From assembly GCF_000787775.1 (NCBI RefSeq), contig NZ_BBPM01000008.1, forward strand, positions 55,575 to 119,574: DNA of 64,000 nucleotides. Direction: 5' to 3'. Each line of letters starts with the position of its first letter. The first letter of the stretch is position 1. Positions 44,914 through 52,503 of this stretch are shown here, piece by piece. The position numbers and the translations under genes are program-made. The notes beneath the pieces are model-generated. The model did no database searches, was not told the DNA's origin, and worked only from the letters and a program-made list of their open reading frames with translations. Source of the stretch: Streptacidiphilus carbonis. Lineage in GTDB: Bacteria > Actinomycetota > Actinomycetes > Streptomycetales > Streptomycetaceae.

Positions 44914-46692
44914 ATGAGACGCACGACATCACCGTCCACCCCGCTCCGCTCGGTCCTCACCGGCCTGGTCGCCGCTGCCGCCGCGGCGACGACCGCGCTG
45001 GCGGGAGGGGTCGGCACGGCGCACGCGGCGACCGGGACCCCACTCCCGGCGCATGTCTTCTCGCCCTACTTCGAGGCGTACAACGGCGACAGCATCACCT
45101 CGCTGTCGAGCCAGTCCGGCGCCGACTACCTGTCGATGGCCTTCATCCAGACCGCCAGCCAGGGCTCCTGCACCCCGGACTGGAACGGCGTCAGCAGCAC
45201 GCCCATCGCCGCCGCCAACTTCGGCAGCGACATCGCCGCCATCCAGGCCAAGGGCGGCAATGTGGTCCCGTCCTTCGGCGGATACACCGCCGACGACACC
45301 GGCACCGAGATCGCCGACAGCTGCACCGACGTCAACGCGATCGCCGCGGCCTACGAGAGTGTCATCACCACCTACAACGTCACCCGGATCGACCTGGACA
45401 CCGAGGACAACTCGCTGACCAACAGCGCCGGGATCGACCGCAGGAACAAGGCGATCGCCCGGGTCGACGCCTGGGCCGCGAGCAACGGGCGGAACGTCCA
45501 GTTCTCCTACACCCTGCCGACGACCACCGGCGGCCTGGCCCCCAGCGGCCTCGCCGTGCTGCAGAACGCGGTCCAGAACAATGCCCGCGTGGACGTCGCC
45601 AACATCATGACCTTCGACTACTACGACGGCGCCACGCACGAGATGGGCAATGACGCCGAGAGCGCCGCGACCGGCCTCTACAACCAGCTCGCCACGCTCT
45701 ACCCGTCCAAGACCGCCGCCCAGCTGTGGAACATGATCGGGATCACCCTGATGCCCGGCATCGACGACTACGGCGCGGCCGAGACCACCACCGTGGCCGA
45801 CGCCAGGGCCGTGGAGGGCTGGGCCGCCGGCAAGGGCCTGGCCGAACTGTCGTTCTGGGCGCTGCAGCGGGACAACGGCGGCTGCGTCGGAACCAAGGGC
45901 TCCGACTCCTGCTCCGGCATCGCCCAGGGCACCTGGGACTTCAGCCATGCTCTGGAGCCGTTCACCGGCGGCGGCAGCACCAACCCCAGCAATGACTTCT
46001 CGGTCGGCGTGGCACCGGGTTCGGGCACGGTCGCCGAAGGGGCCTCCACCACGGTGACGGTGAGCACCGCCGTCACCTCAGGCAGCGCCCAGTCGGTCAG
46101 CCTCAGCACCAGCGGGGCCCCGAGCGGCGTCACCGCCGCCGTCAGCCCGGGTTCGGTCACCGCGGGCGGCTCGGCCACCCTCACCCTGACCGCCTCGGCC
46201 ACGGCGCCCGCGGGCACCTACCCGATCACGGTCACCGGCAGCGCGGCCTCCGGCAGCCACACCGCGACCTACTCGCTCACGGTCACCGGCACCGGTGGCG
46301 GCGGGGGCTCCGGTTCGCTGGTGAACGGGAACTTCGAGACCGGCAGCCTGAGCCCCTGGACCTGCCAGCCCGGCGGCGCGGTGGTCGGCACCCCGGTCCA
46401 CGGCGGCAGCCACGCCCTCCAGGTCGCGCCGACCTCCTCGCAGACCGGGCAGTGCAGCCAGACGCTGACCCTCGCCGCCAACCACAGCTACACGCTGAGC
46501 GGCTGGGTCCAGGGCAGCTACGCCTACCTCGGCGTCAGCGGCGGAGCCACCGCCAGCACCTGGGCCAGCGGCACCGGCTGGACCAAGCTGTCGGTGCCGT
46601 TCACCACCGGCGCCAGCGGCACCGTCACCGTCTACGTCCACGGCTGGTACGCCCAGGGCAACGTCTACGCGGACGACCTGACGGTCGGTTAG
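44914..46692 (+). CDS. Secreted GH18 chitinase-like glycoside hydrolase
   Basis: A 592-residue exported protein: signal peptide (1-38, GTAHA cleavage), a GH18 barrel from about residue 45 with the catalytic DLDTE (160-164, acid Glu164), an Ig-like/NEW3-type domain (about 365-455), a Gly-rich linker and a carbohydrate-binding beta-sandwich (LVNGNFETGSLSPWTC onwards). It should cleave chitin or related beta-1,4 GlcNAc polymers outside the cell. AGGAGA precedes the ATG. Control by DasR is suggested by the site in its promoter. Confidence 0.9.
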   Translation: MRRTTSPSTPLRSVLTGLVAAAAAATTALAGGVGTAHAATGTPLPAHVFSPYFEAYNGDSITSLSSQSGADYLSMAFIQTASQGSCTPDWNGVSSTPIAAANFGSDIAAIQAKGGNVVPSFGGYTADDTGTEIADSCTDVNAIAAAYESVITTYNVTRIDLDTEDNSLTNSAGIDRRNKAIARVDAWAASNGRNVQFSYTLPTTTGGLAPSGLAVLQNAVQNNARVDVANIMTFDYYDGATHEMGNDAESAATGLYNQLATLYPSKTAAQLWNMIGITLMPGIDDYGAAETTTVADARAVEGWAAGKGLAELSFWALQRDNGGCVGTKGSDSCSGIAQGTWDFSHALEPFTGGGSTNPSNDFSVGVAPGSGTVAEGASTTVTVSTAVTSGSAQSVSLSTSGAPSGVTAAVSPGSVTAGGSATLTLTASATAPAGTYPITVTGSAASGSHTATYSLTVTGTGGGGGSGSLVNGNFETGSLSPWTCQPGGAVVGTPVHGGSHALQVAPTSSQTGQCSQTLTLAANHSYTLSGWVQGSYAYLGVSGGATASTWASGTGWTKLSVPFTTGASGTVTVYVHGWYAQGNVYADDLTVG

Positions 46693-46748
46693 CCGACCGG
46701 TCGGCGGTTCGGGCCGGGATCAGCCGGCCGGGCCGGAAGAAGCAGAGG

Positions 46749-47321
46749 TCAGGACCGCACCGGAACGTCGAGGTGCACCGTGCCGGCGATGCCGAACATC
46801 AGCATCACCGGCACGGTGCCCCCGGCCTTGGCCTCCGCCGTCCTGACCGCTGCCGTCGCGGTCGGCGGCAGCACGATCGAGGGGTCCTTCACATCCGTGG
46901 GCGCGCCGAAGACCAGGCTCTGCCCGGAGTCCAGCCGGATCCCGGCGGTGGACAGCAGCCCCTCGGCGGCGGGGCCGCCGTTCAACCGGGCCTGTCCGCC
47001 GTCCACGGTCACCAGCCCCAGGTGCTCGGTGACCGGACCCTTGTTGTCCACCGTGAACTGCAGGCTCGCCTTCCCCGACGCCGGGTCCAGCCGCAGCGTC
47101 GCACCGGTCAGCGCCAGGTCCACATTGCGCGCCTGGACGCTGTAGGACACCCCGTCCGGACCGGTGCTCAGCGTTGTCTGCGCCGAGTCCGGCGCCGCCC
47201 GTTGGACCCCGTCCGCCCCACTGGCCGAGCAGCCGGCCAGCAGCAGGCCCGCCGCCAGCGCGGCGGCCGGCGCCGCGGCGCCGGGCAGAGGGCTGCGGAG
47301 GGGTTTCCGTGGGTATCGCAT
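46749..47321 (-). CDS. Predicted lipoprotein, PCuAC-like beta-sandwich
   Basis: A 190-residue protein with an export signal and lipobox LLLAGC, then a beta-rich domain (DLALTGATLRLDPASGKASLQFTVDNKG) reminiscent of copper-chaperone or DUF461 lipoproteins. The Met/His copper ligands of PCuAC are not evident, so copper binding is not claimed. It converges on the GH18 gene with 56 bases between them. Confidence 0.75.
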   Translation of the reverse strand: MRYPRKPLRSPLPGAAAPAAALAAGLLLAGCSASGADGVQRAAPDSAQTTLSTGPDGVSYSVQARNVDLALTGATLRLDPASGKASLQFTVDNKGPVTEHLGLVTVDGGQARLNGGPAAEGLLSTAGIRLDSGQSLVFGAPTDVKDPSIVLPPTATAAVRTAEAKAGGTVPVMLMFGIAGTVHLDVPVRS

Positions 47322-47354
47322 CCCGCCAGTATGGTCCCCGGTCCCGGACCGCCC

Positions 47355-47840
47355 TCAGCGGGCCCCGGTGAGGGCCGGGGCGGCCGGGCCGTGCTGCGCC
47401 GCCGCGTTCCACTGGCTCCTGCCGGTCGGGTACCAGCGGCCCCCGCTCTCGCGCACCATTCCGTACTTCAGCAGGCCGTTGACGTGCCTGCCGATGGTCT
47501 GCGGCTGGTAGCCGACCACCGCGCTGATCTCCTCGACGGTGGCGCCGGCGGAGTCGGACTCCAGCAGGTGCCGCCAGGTGCGCGCCGCCGGGAGCCCGAG
47601 GCCGCCGTCCCTGACCGCCGTCTGGAACAGCGCTCCGACCGCCTCCTCCGCCGACACGGCAGGGGCCACCGGGACCGGCGCCACCTCGACCGGGGCCACC
47701 GCATCCGGCACCTCCGGGGTCGACGCCACCGCATCGGGCGCCACCGGGGTCGACCCTGCCGGGCGGCGGACGGCGGTGCCGACCGGGCGTGGCGTGCGGT
47801 CGACCGTGCGGTGCCTGCGCCCCTTCTGGGATTTGCTCAT
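47355..47840 (-). CDS. Winged helix-turn-helix protein
   Basis: A 161-residue protein. The N-terminal 65 residues are basic then a Val/Ala/Pro-rich linker; the C-terminal half is a winged helix (GATVEEISAVVGYQPQTIGRHVNGLLKYGMVRESGGRWYP) of MarR/IclR type. The start MSKSQKGRRHR at 47840 is preferred over a longer reading. It lies just outside the chaplin cluster and is transcribed away from it. Target unknown. Confidence 0.75.
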   Translation of the reverse strand: MSKSQKGRRHRTVDRTPRPVGTAVRRPAGSTPVAPDAVASTPEVPDAVAPVEVAPVPVAPAVSAEEAVGALFQTAVRDGGLGLPAARTWRHLLESDSAGATVEEISAVVGYQPQTIGRHVNGLLKYGMVRESGGRWYPTGRSQWNAAAQHGPAAPALTGAR

Positions 47841-48101
47841 GGTTGTCCCCACTCCTGCTGATCGGCTACATTCCGACAATCGGCCGGGTGTTCAACGACC
47901 TCGGGAACAACAGGAAACGGTCGGCACCCGAACAGGCCCCCGTACACGCGGCGGCTTCGGTCATCCGGCTCTGCGAAGGCACGCGTTCGGGTGAAGGGGC
48001 GAAACGACCGTTGCGCCCGGGCCCTCCGCGCGTTGTTCCGACTGACGTTCTCTCAAGGACTTCGTGTCAACCACGCTCATTACGAGAAAGGACCTACGCA
48101 C

Positions 48102-48341
48102 ATGAACGCCAAGCGCACCATGTTCGTCGCCGCCGCCGCCGTCAGCATGATCGCCGCTGGTGCGGGCGCCGCCTCGGCCAGCAGCACCGCCGCCGGTGCC
48201 GCGACCAACTCCCCCGGCGTCCTCTCGGGCAACAACATCGCCGTGCCCGTGCACGTGCCGGTGAACGTCTGCGGCGACACCGTCGATGTCATCGGCGCCC
48301 TGAACCCGGCCTTCGGCAACACCTGCCACAACATCGGCTGA
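48102..48341 (+). CDS. Short chaplin
   Basis: A 79-residue secreted hydrophobin-like protein: signal peptide ending ASASS and one chaplin domain (NSPGVLSGNNIAVPVHVPVN, then VCGDTVDVIGALNPAFGNTC) with the conserved cysteine pair. Chaplins assemble into amyloid fibrils on aerial hyphae and lower surface tension. GAAAGGA precedes the ATG. Expected to depend on the sigma factor BldN, encoded 13 kb away. Confidence 0.93.
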   Translation: MNAKRTMFVAAAAVSMIAAGAGAASASSTAAGAATNSPGVLSGNNIAVPVHVPVNVCGDTVDVIGALNPAFGNTCHNIG

Positions 48342-48359
48342 TCACAGCGTCGGCCGACC

Positions 48360-48402
48360 GGCGAGAGGCGGGCCTCCCTCACGGAAAGGCCCGCCTCTCG
48401 CC
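48360..48402 (+). terminator. Hairpin terminator after the first chaplin
   Basis: Perfect 15-bp stem GGCGAGAGGCGGGCC / GGCCCGCCTCTCGCC with a 13-base loop, 19 bases past the stop. Confidence 0.82.
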
Positions 48403-48557
48403 ATTTCCGTGCCATTGGACCGTACGTATGAATACGCCGTGTCGCACCCGCCGGTCGGGCTGACAGCGCCGAAGTATCACCTGTAGGAGACAACACCCGC
48501 GGGTGGGCACCGAAAGGGAATCCACCCCGGATGTTCCATCACACTGAAGGAGATCCC

Positions 48558-48917
48558 ATGGGTTCGATTCGCAAGGCCGCACTGGTCCTCGGCGCCTCCG
48601 GCGCCCTGCTGTTCGGGGCCGCCGGCGTCGCCAGCGCCGACAGCAACGCCTACGGTGCCGCCAACAACTCCCCGGGCGTCCTGTCCGGCAATGTGGTCCA
48701 GATCCCGATCGATGTTCCGATCAACCTCTGTGGCAACTCGGTGAATGTCATCGGCCTGGCCAACCCGGCCTTCGGCAACACCTGCGTCAACGGCTCCGGT
48801 GAGAACGGCGAGAACGAGCACTCGTGGCACGCCGGCCACTGGGGCCACCACTTCTTCGGGAACGACGAGAACGGCGAGCACAGCGAGCACGGCGACAACG
48901 GCGACGACTGCAACTGA
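48558..48917 (+). CDS. Short chaplin with an extra His/Asp/Glu-rich tail
   Basis: A 119-residue secreted protein. Signal peptide, then a standard chaplin domain (NSPGVLSGNVVQIPIDVPIN, LCGNSVNVIGLANPAFGNTC). Unlike other short chaplins it continues for 42 residues of Gly, Asn, Glu, Asp, His and Trp (e.g. SWHAGHWGHHFFGND) ending in DDCN. The tail has seven histidines and a third cysteine, so metal binding or a pH-dependent switch is conceivable. GAAGGAG precedes the ATG at 48558. Confidence 0.9.
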   Translation: MGSIRKAALVLGASGALLFGAAGVASADSNAYGAANNSPGVLSGNVVQIPIDVPINLCGNSVNVIGLANPAFGNTCVNGSGENGENEHSWHAGHWGHHFFGNDENGEHSEHGDNGDDCN

Positions 48918-48922
48918 CGGTC

Positions 48923-48963
48923 CGGAAACGGGCCCGCCGCATTCCGCGGCGGGCCCGTTTCCG
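48923..48963 (+). terminator. Hairpin terminator after the tailed chaplin
   Basis: Perfect 18-bp stem (CGGAAACGGGCCCGCCGC arm) with a five-base loop, directly after the stop. It also separates this gene from the convergent tRNA-Cys. Confidence 0.88.
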
Positions 48964-48970
48964 TGTTCCG

Positions 48971-49041
48971 AGGTGGAGACAGGATTCGAACCTGTCTGTA
49001 CGGCGTTGCATGCCGCAGCCTAACCACTCGGCCACTCCACC
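48971..49041 (-). tRNA. tRNA-Cys (anticodon GCA)
   Basis: A 71-base cloverleaf on the minus strand: acceptor GGTGGAG/CTCCACC, anticodon arm GCGGC-ATGCAAC-GCCGT with anticodon GCA, T arm ACAGG-TTCGAAT-CCTGT and discriminator U. CCA is not encoded. Confidence 0.96.
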
Positions 49042-49157
49042 GGATATCGCCGCCACTCTACGCCGGGACAACTCACCGACAAAGGCGAATCGCCAGCAGT
49101 TGGGCATTCCGGGGGAATTGCCGGTGACCGGGACGGCCTTCGCGCGTTAAGCAGCAC

Positions 49158-49427
49158 ATGACCAAGCACAGACTTCTCCTCATCACCGCCGCAGCCGCGT
49201 CGATCATGGCGGCCGCGGCCCCGAGCGCATCGGCCCTCGACTCCTCCGTGCCGGCCGGCACCATCACCGGGGCGGCCGGAAAGGCCGCCGGAGCCGCCGC
49301 GCTGCGGGCCCTGCCGCTCGCCGCCGGAGCCGTCGGCGACCAGCTGGGCCGGAAGGTCGGCGATGTCCAGGGCACGGTGACCGACGGCGCGGACGCCGTC
49401 GGCCGGGTGAACGACCTCGTCGGCTAG
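49158..49427 (+). CDS. Small secreted protein of unknown function
   Basis: An 89-residue protein: signal peptide (LLLITAAAASIMAAAAPSASA) and a 60-residue mature part rich in Gly, Ala, Val and Asp ([21 protein letters not shown], then VTDGADAVGRVNDLVG). No cysteines and no chaplin signature. It sits between chaplin genes, so a role in the hyphal coat is possible but unproved. The ribosome site is weak. Confidence 0.7.
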   Translation: MTKHRLLLITAAAASIMAAAAPSASALDSSVPAGTITGAAGKAAGAAALRALPLAAGAVGDQLGRKVGDVQGTVTDGADAVGRVNDLVG

Positions 49428-49457
49428 GCCCTGTCCGGAGTCGCCCCGCGCAGCACA

Positions 49458-49488
49458 GCGGCCGACCGCTCCGGGAGCGGACGGCCGC
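49458..49488. terminator. Hairpin terminator
   Basis: GCGGCCG and CGGCCGC arms with an A-A mismatch and an inner CCGCT/AGCGG stem, between two convergent genes. Confidence 0.65.
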
Positions 49489-49513
49489 TTGCCCGACCCG
49501 GGCCGGCCGGGAG

Positions 49514-49756
49514 TCAGCCCGCGTTGGTCGCGCCGTTGCCGAAGGCCGGGTTGAGCAGGCCGATCACGTTGGCGCTGACACCCGAGACATTGACCGGCAC
49601 GTGGACCGGAACCTGGACGTTGTTGCCGGAACCGGCACCCGGGGAGCAGGCAGCGTCACCGGCCGAGTGCGAGCTGGCGAAAGCGGCGCCCGCGCCGCCC
49701 GTGATGGCACCGGCGGCGGCGACGGTGACCAGGGCGCCCTTGACAGCGTTCTTCAT
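49514..49756 (-). CDS. ChpE-like short chaplin lacking the cysteine pair
   Basis: An 80-residue secreted chaplin. The domain is recognisable (SGNNVQVPVHVPVNVSGVSA, NVIGLLNPAFGN) but the two positions that are Cys in other chaplins are Ser and Ala. One cysteine lies earlier, in AACSPG. Absence of the disulfide is the hallmark of ChpE in S. coelicolor. The ATG at 49756 follows a TGGAGTAGCA ribosome site. Divergent from the next chaplin pair. Confidence 0.88.
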   Translation of the reverse strand: MKNAVKGALVTVAAAGAITGGAGAAFASSHSAGDAACSPGAGSGNNVQVPVHVPVNVSGVSANVIGLLNPAFGNGATNAG

Positions 49757-49814
49757 TGCTACTCCATCAATCGGTCTGCATCGGCCGGGCCGTACAGAAA
49801 ACGGAACATATGGC

Positions 49815-49843
49815 GGAACGCGCAGGCGCGTGCGACGGTTTCG
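49815..49843 (-). promoter_or_regulatory. BldN-type promoter candidate for the ChpE-like gene
   Basis: On the minus strand CGAAAC and CGTTCC are separated by 17 bases. These match the reported BldN promoter elements (CGTAAC and CGTTGA) at five and four of six positions, about 55 bases before the ATG. Confidence 0.4.
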
Positions 49844-49989
49844 GCGGCGGAACACAATTCACCCGGAAGAAGCAGGCGTTCTGTGCGCTACAAGAGTGGT
49901 TGTGCCGGATTTCGCGCATCCACAGCGGCTCCGTACTCGTTCGCACGTTGTCCGATCCGCACAGGACGGCAGAACACAAAGGATTCTCG

Positions 49990-50229
49990 ATGCGCAACGT
50001 GATGAAGACCGTGGCCCTCTCCGCCGCCGCTGTCGGCCTGGCCCTGTCGGGTGCCGGTGTCGCGGCCGCCGACGCCGGCGCCATCGGCACCGCCTCCAAC
50101 TCCCCCGGCTTCCTCTCCGGCAACCTGATCCAGGTTCCGGTCCACGTCCCGGTCAACGTCTGCGGTGTCACCGTCGACGTGATCGGCCTGCTGAACCCGG
50201 CGTTCGGCAACACCTGCGTCAACAGCTGA
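49990..50229 (+). CDS. Short chaplin
   Basis: A 79-residue secreted chaplin: signal peptide ending GVAAAD, then NSPGFLSGNLIQVPVHVPVN and VCGVTVDVIGLLNPAFGNTC with the cysteine pair. AAAGGA precedes the ATG. The next chaplin starts 29 bases after its stop, so the two are cotranscribed. Confidence 0.93.
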   Translation: MRNVMKTVALSAAAVGLALSGAGVAAADAGAIGTASNSPGFLSGNLIQVPVHVPVNVCGVTVDVIGLLNPAFGNTCVNS

Positions 50230-50258
50230 CGCAGTCCATCTCGCTCAGGAAGAAGAAG

Positions 50259-50510
50259 ATGCGCAACTTCAAGAAGGCCGCCGTCATCTCGGTGGCCGCC
50301 CTCGGAACCGTGCTCGTCGGTGCCGGCGCCGCCTCGGCGGACGCCACCGCGACCGGTGCCGCCTCCAACTCCCCGGGTGTGCTGTCCGGCAACCTGATCC
50401 AGGTTCCGGTCCACGTCCCGGTCAACGTCTGCGGCGACTCCGTCGACGTGATCGGTGTGCTGAACCCGGCGTTCGGCAACACCTGCGTCAACGCGCCCGA
50501 CAACTGCTGA
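50259..50510 (+). CDS. Short chaplin
   Basis: An 83-residue secreted chaplin with the usual domain (NSPGVLSGNLIQVPVHVPVN, VCGDSVDVIGVLNPAFGNTC) and an extra C-terminal APDNC, giving a third cysteine. It is nearly identical to its upstream neighbour through the middle of the domain, at both protein and DNA level, pointing to recent tandem duplication. AGGAAGAAGA precedes the ATG. Confidence 0.93.
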   Translation: MRNFKKAAVISVAALGTVLVGAGAASADATATGAASNSPGVLSGNLIQVPVHVPVNVCGDSVDVIGVLNPAFGNTCVNAPDNC

Positions 50511-50532
50511 GAGTTCACCCCGGCAGCTGACC

Positions 50533-50566
50533 GTGCCCCCCCGAATGGAACGCCTCGGGGGGGCAC
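50533..50566 (+). terminator. Hairpin terminator after the chaplin pair
   Basis: Perfect 11-bp stem GTGCCCCCCCG / CGGGGGGGCAC with a 12-base loop, 23 bases past the stop. Confidence 0.82.
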
Positions 50567-50615
50567 CGCTGCCTGCGCCGCACGGAACCGGACCCACGGA
50601 ATCGGAGCCTTCCCC

Positions 50616-50996
50616 ATGGCAGTTGCACGGATCCTCGCCCTGGCGACCGGGACCACCCTGGTCCTGGGCGCCATGGCCGTCCAGCCCACGATCTGCTCGG
50701 CGGCCGGGAGGGGCGCCGCCGAGCCCAGCATGGCGCTGCAGAAACCGCAGGTGGGGCCCGCCCTGGGCGGCCTCACCGGCGCGACCGGGTACGCCGTCTC
50801 ACCGGTCAAGGTGCTGCGGCTGGACCCGTTGGCGCAGTCCTCCGCCGACCCGCTGTCCAACGCGGTCGCGCTGGAGCCCGACGGCCCCAAGGACCAGCCG
50901 GTCTCCACCACCCTGCTCACCGACTCGCTCAGCCACGGTGGCGGCGTGGGCGCCCTGCCGGTCGTCGGGACGGCCGCCGGCCTGCTCCCCGGCTGA
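50616..50996 (+). CDS. Secreted protein of unknown function
   Basis: A 126-residue exported protein with a signal peptide (LALATGTTLVLGAMAV) and a mature part rich in Leu, Pro, Gly and Ser (VLRLDPLAQSSADPLSNAVA; GGVGALPVVGTAAGLLPG). Not a chaplin or rodlin. Its style resembles the protein encoded at 51081-51755 (short LDPL/LPG segments). Located inside the surface-coat cluster. Confidence 0.7.
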   Translation: MAVARILALATGTTLVLGAMAVQPTICSAAGRGAAEPSMALQKPQVGPALGGLTGATGYAVSPVKVLRLDPLAQSSADPLSNAVALEPDGPKDQPVSTTLLTDSLSHGGGVGALPVVGTAAGLLPG

Positions 50997-51024
50997 CGGA
51001 CACGAACGGGCTGACGGACACGCA

Positions 51025-51067
51025 CGGAAGGGCCCGACATCCCGGGGTGGGATGTCGGGCCCTTCCG
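51025..51067. terminator. Bidirectional hairpin terminator
   Basis: Perfect 19-bp stem (CGGAAGGGCCCGACATCCC arm) with a five-base loop between two convergent genes; further pairing outside extends it. Confidence 0.88.
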
Positions 51068-51080
51068 CGTGTCCGGTCGG

Positions 51081-51755
51081 CTATCCGTTCGAGAGCTCCT
51101 GCGCGGTCGCCTTCGCGGTGGCCAGGAAGTCGCCCACGGTACGGCCCATCGGGCGCTGGGTGGCGCGCTGGTCCAGCGAGAGGAACGCCTCCGGGTCGCT
51201 CACCAGCTGAGGGCTGGTCAACTGCGGCTGCAGCTTGGTGAGGTCGAGCTGCTCCCTGGGGGTGTCGGCCGGCACGGTGCCCGGCTTGGGCACGCTGCCG
51301 GACCAGGTCAGCGGCGATCCCAGCGAGGCCGCCGAGCCGACCGCCTTGAGCGGCGCCTTGGGCAGCGACACGTCGACGCCGTTCGGCTTGACGCTCCCGT
51401 TGCCGGCCAGCGCGGGGGCCAGCAGGTGCAGGTCCGGGGTCTGGTCCGCGGCCTGGAGCGCGGGCACCAGCGGCTGCGGCAGCAGCGCGTGCTCGTCCCG
51501 CGCGCCCTGGGCCGGGCTCTGGACCGGCAGGCCCGGCAGCGAGCCCTGGACCGCGGTGGACGTGGTCGCGCCGGTCAGCGGGGCCAGTCCGGACCCGAGC
51601 GGAACGTCGAACGGGACCCGGGTCCCCGCTGCCGCCGCCTCCGCCGCCCCGGCCTGCTCGGGCGTCATGGCAGTCGCCGAGGCGACCTGGGCGCCGCCGG
51701 CCACACCGGCGACCGCCAGCAGGGCCACCACCGACACGCGTGGGCTGAATTTCAT
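51081..51755 (-). CDS. Secreted protein of unknown function
   Basis: A 224-residue exported protein: signal peptide ending AQVASA, then a low-complexity region with many Leu-Pro and Pro-Leu pairs (FDVPLGSGLAPLTGATT; HLLAPALAGNGSVKPNGVDVS) and a C-terminal helix (RTVGDFLATAKATAQELSNG). GGAAGAGAG precedes the ATG. No family recognised. Divergent from the rodlin operon across 372 bases. Confidence 0.72.
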   Translation of the reverse strand: MKFSPRVSVVALLAVAGVAGGAQVASATAMTPEQAGAAEAAAAGTRVPFDVPLGSGLAPLTGATTSTAVQGSLPGLPVQSPAQGARDEHALLPQPLVPALQAADQTPDLHLLAPALAGNGSVKPNGVDVSLPKAPLKAVGSAASLGSPLTWSGSVPKPGTVPADTPREQLDLTKLQPQLTSPQLVSDPEAFLSLDQRATQRPMGRTVGDFLATAKATAQELSNG

Positions 51756-52127
51756 TCTTATCTCTCTTCCTTATTCTCCGGGACCGTTCCGCACCCTGAA
51801 CCAACGAGCGAGGAAACAAGACACGGCCCCGAGTCACCTGTATGCCGCAGCAAAACCTCCCGGCAATGCGCGGAACGGGTGAATCCAAGAACGGTGCGAC
51901 ACAGAAGGTAACCACTCGGAGGCCGCGTCGTTACCCCTGGTGAGCCCGTGCTCAGCGGGGCTTGCACAGTGTCGGCCAGTGCCGGTTCAGCGGTCCGCAC
52001 CCTGGCTCCGGGTCGGATATCGATCTGGTTCTCGCGCACACCGCCCATGCGACTGAATCCGTTCGCAGCGGGTTGACCGCGCATGCTCCTGTTCGTACTC
52101 AGACTCACCGAAACGAAGGAATCTCTC
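51756..52127. other. Divergent promoter region before the rodlin operon
   Basis: 372 bases without a gene, less GC-rich than its surroundings. It contains GGTAAC-N16-CGTTAC (51907-51934), which reads as a BldN-type promoter in both directions, and a TTGACC-N17-TACTCA pair at about 52073-52101 that could be a housekeeping promoter for the first rodlin. Confidence 0.5.
51907..51934. promoter_or_regulatory. Two-way BldN-type promoter candidate
   Basis: GGTAAC, 16 bases, CGTTAC. The pattern is nearly symmetric: read on the minus strand it is GGTAAC, 16 bases, GGTTAC. It could serve the rodlin operon to the right and the secreted-protein gene to the left. The leader to the rodlin would be about 190 bases, which is long. 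Confidence 0.3.
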
Positions 52128-52466
52128 ATGCTGAAGAAGGCCCTCGCTGCCGCGGGTATCGCCGCCGCCGCCATCGCCTCGACCGCCGGCCCCGCCTCCG
52201 CCATCGGTGACTCGGACGGCTCCGCCGCCGCGATGCAGGGCGCCGGCGGCACCAACGTCACCGGCACCTGGGGCGACCACAGCCCCAACTTCCACTTCCT
52301 GGACAACCCGAACATCTGCCTGCCGGAGATCCACCACGTCCAGGTCGGCCTCATCCCGGTCCAGGTCGACGTGCCGGTCGCCAACCAGCAGTCGCACCAG
52401 ACCTGCAACATCGGCCAGGGCACCCAGAGCGTCGGCGACGGTCCCGCGTCGCACCTCATCGGCTGA
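52128..52466 (+). CDS. Rodlin (first of three)
   Basis: A 112-residue secreted rodlin: signal peptide MLKKALAAAG to ASA, then IGDSDG, the block GDHSPNFHFLDNPNICLPEI and VQVGLIPVQVDVPVANQQ, with two cysteines (NICLPE and QTCNIG). Rodlins organise chaplin fibrils into the rodlet layer of aerial hyphae and spores. GAAGGAA precedes the ATG at 52128. Slightly shorter than S. coelicolor RdlA/RdlB. Confidence 0.9.
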   Translation: MLKKALAAAGIAAAAIASTAGPASAIGDSDGSAAAMQGAGGTNVTGTWGDHSPNFHFLDNPNICLPEIHHVQVGLIPVQVDVPVANQQSHQTCNIGQGTQSVGDGPASHLIG

Positions 52467-52503
52467 CCGAACCGCAGACCCGCCCGTACTCAGGAGAACC
52501 ACC

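Noticed and set aside
48000..48036. CGAAAC and CGTTGT before the first chaplin as a BldN promoter
   Set aside because: The spacing is 25 bases, too long; the alternative CGTTGC-N16-CGTTGT is too weak to list.
48421..48557. BldN-type promoter for the tailed chaplin
   Set aside because: CGTACG and CGTATG occur but no CGTTG-like element lies 16-17 bases downstream.
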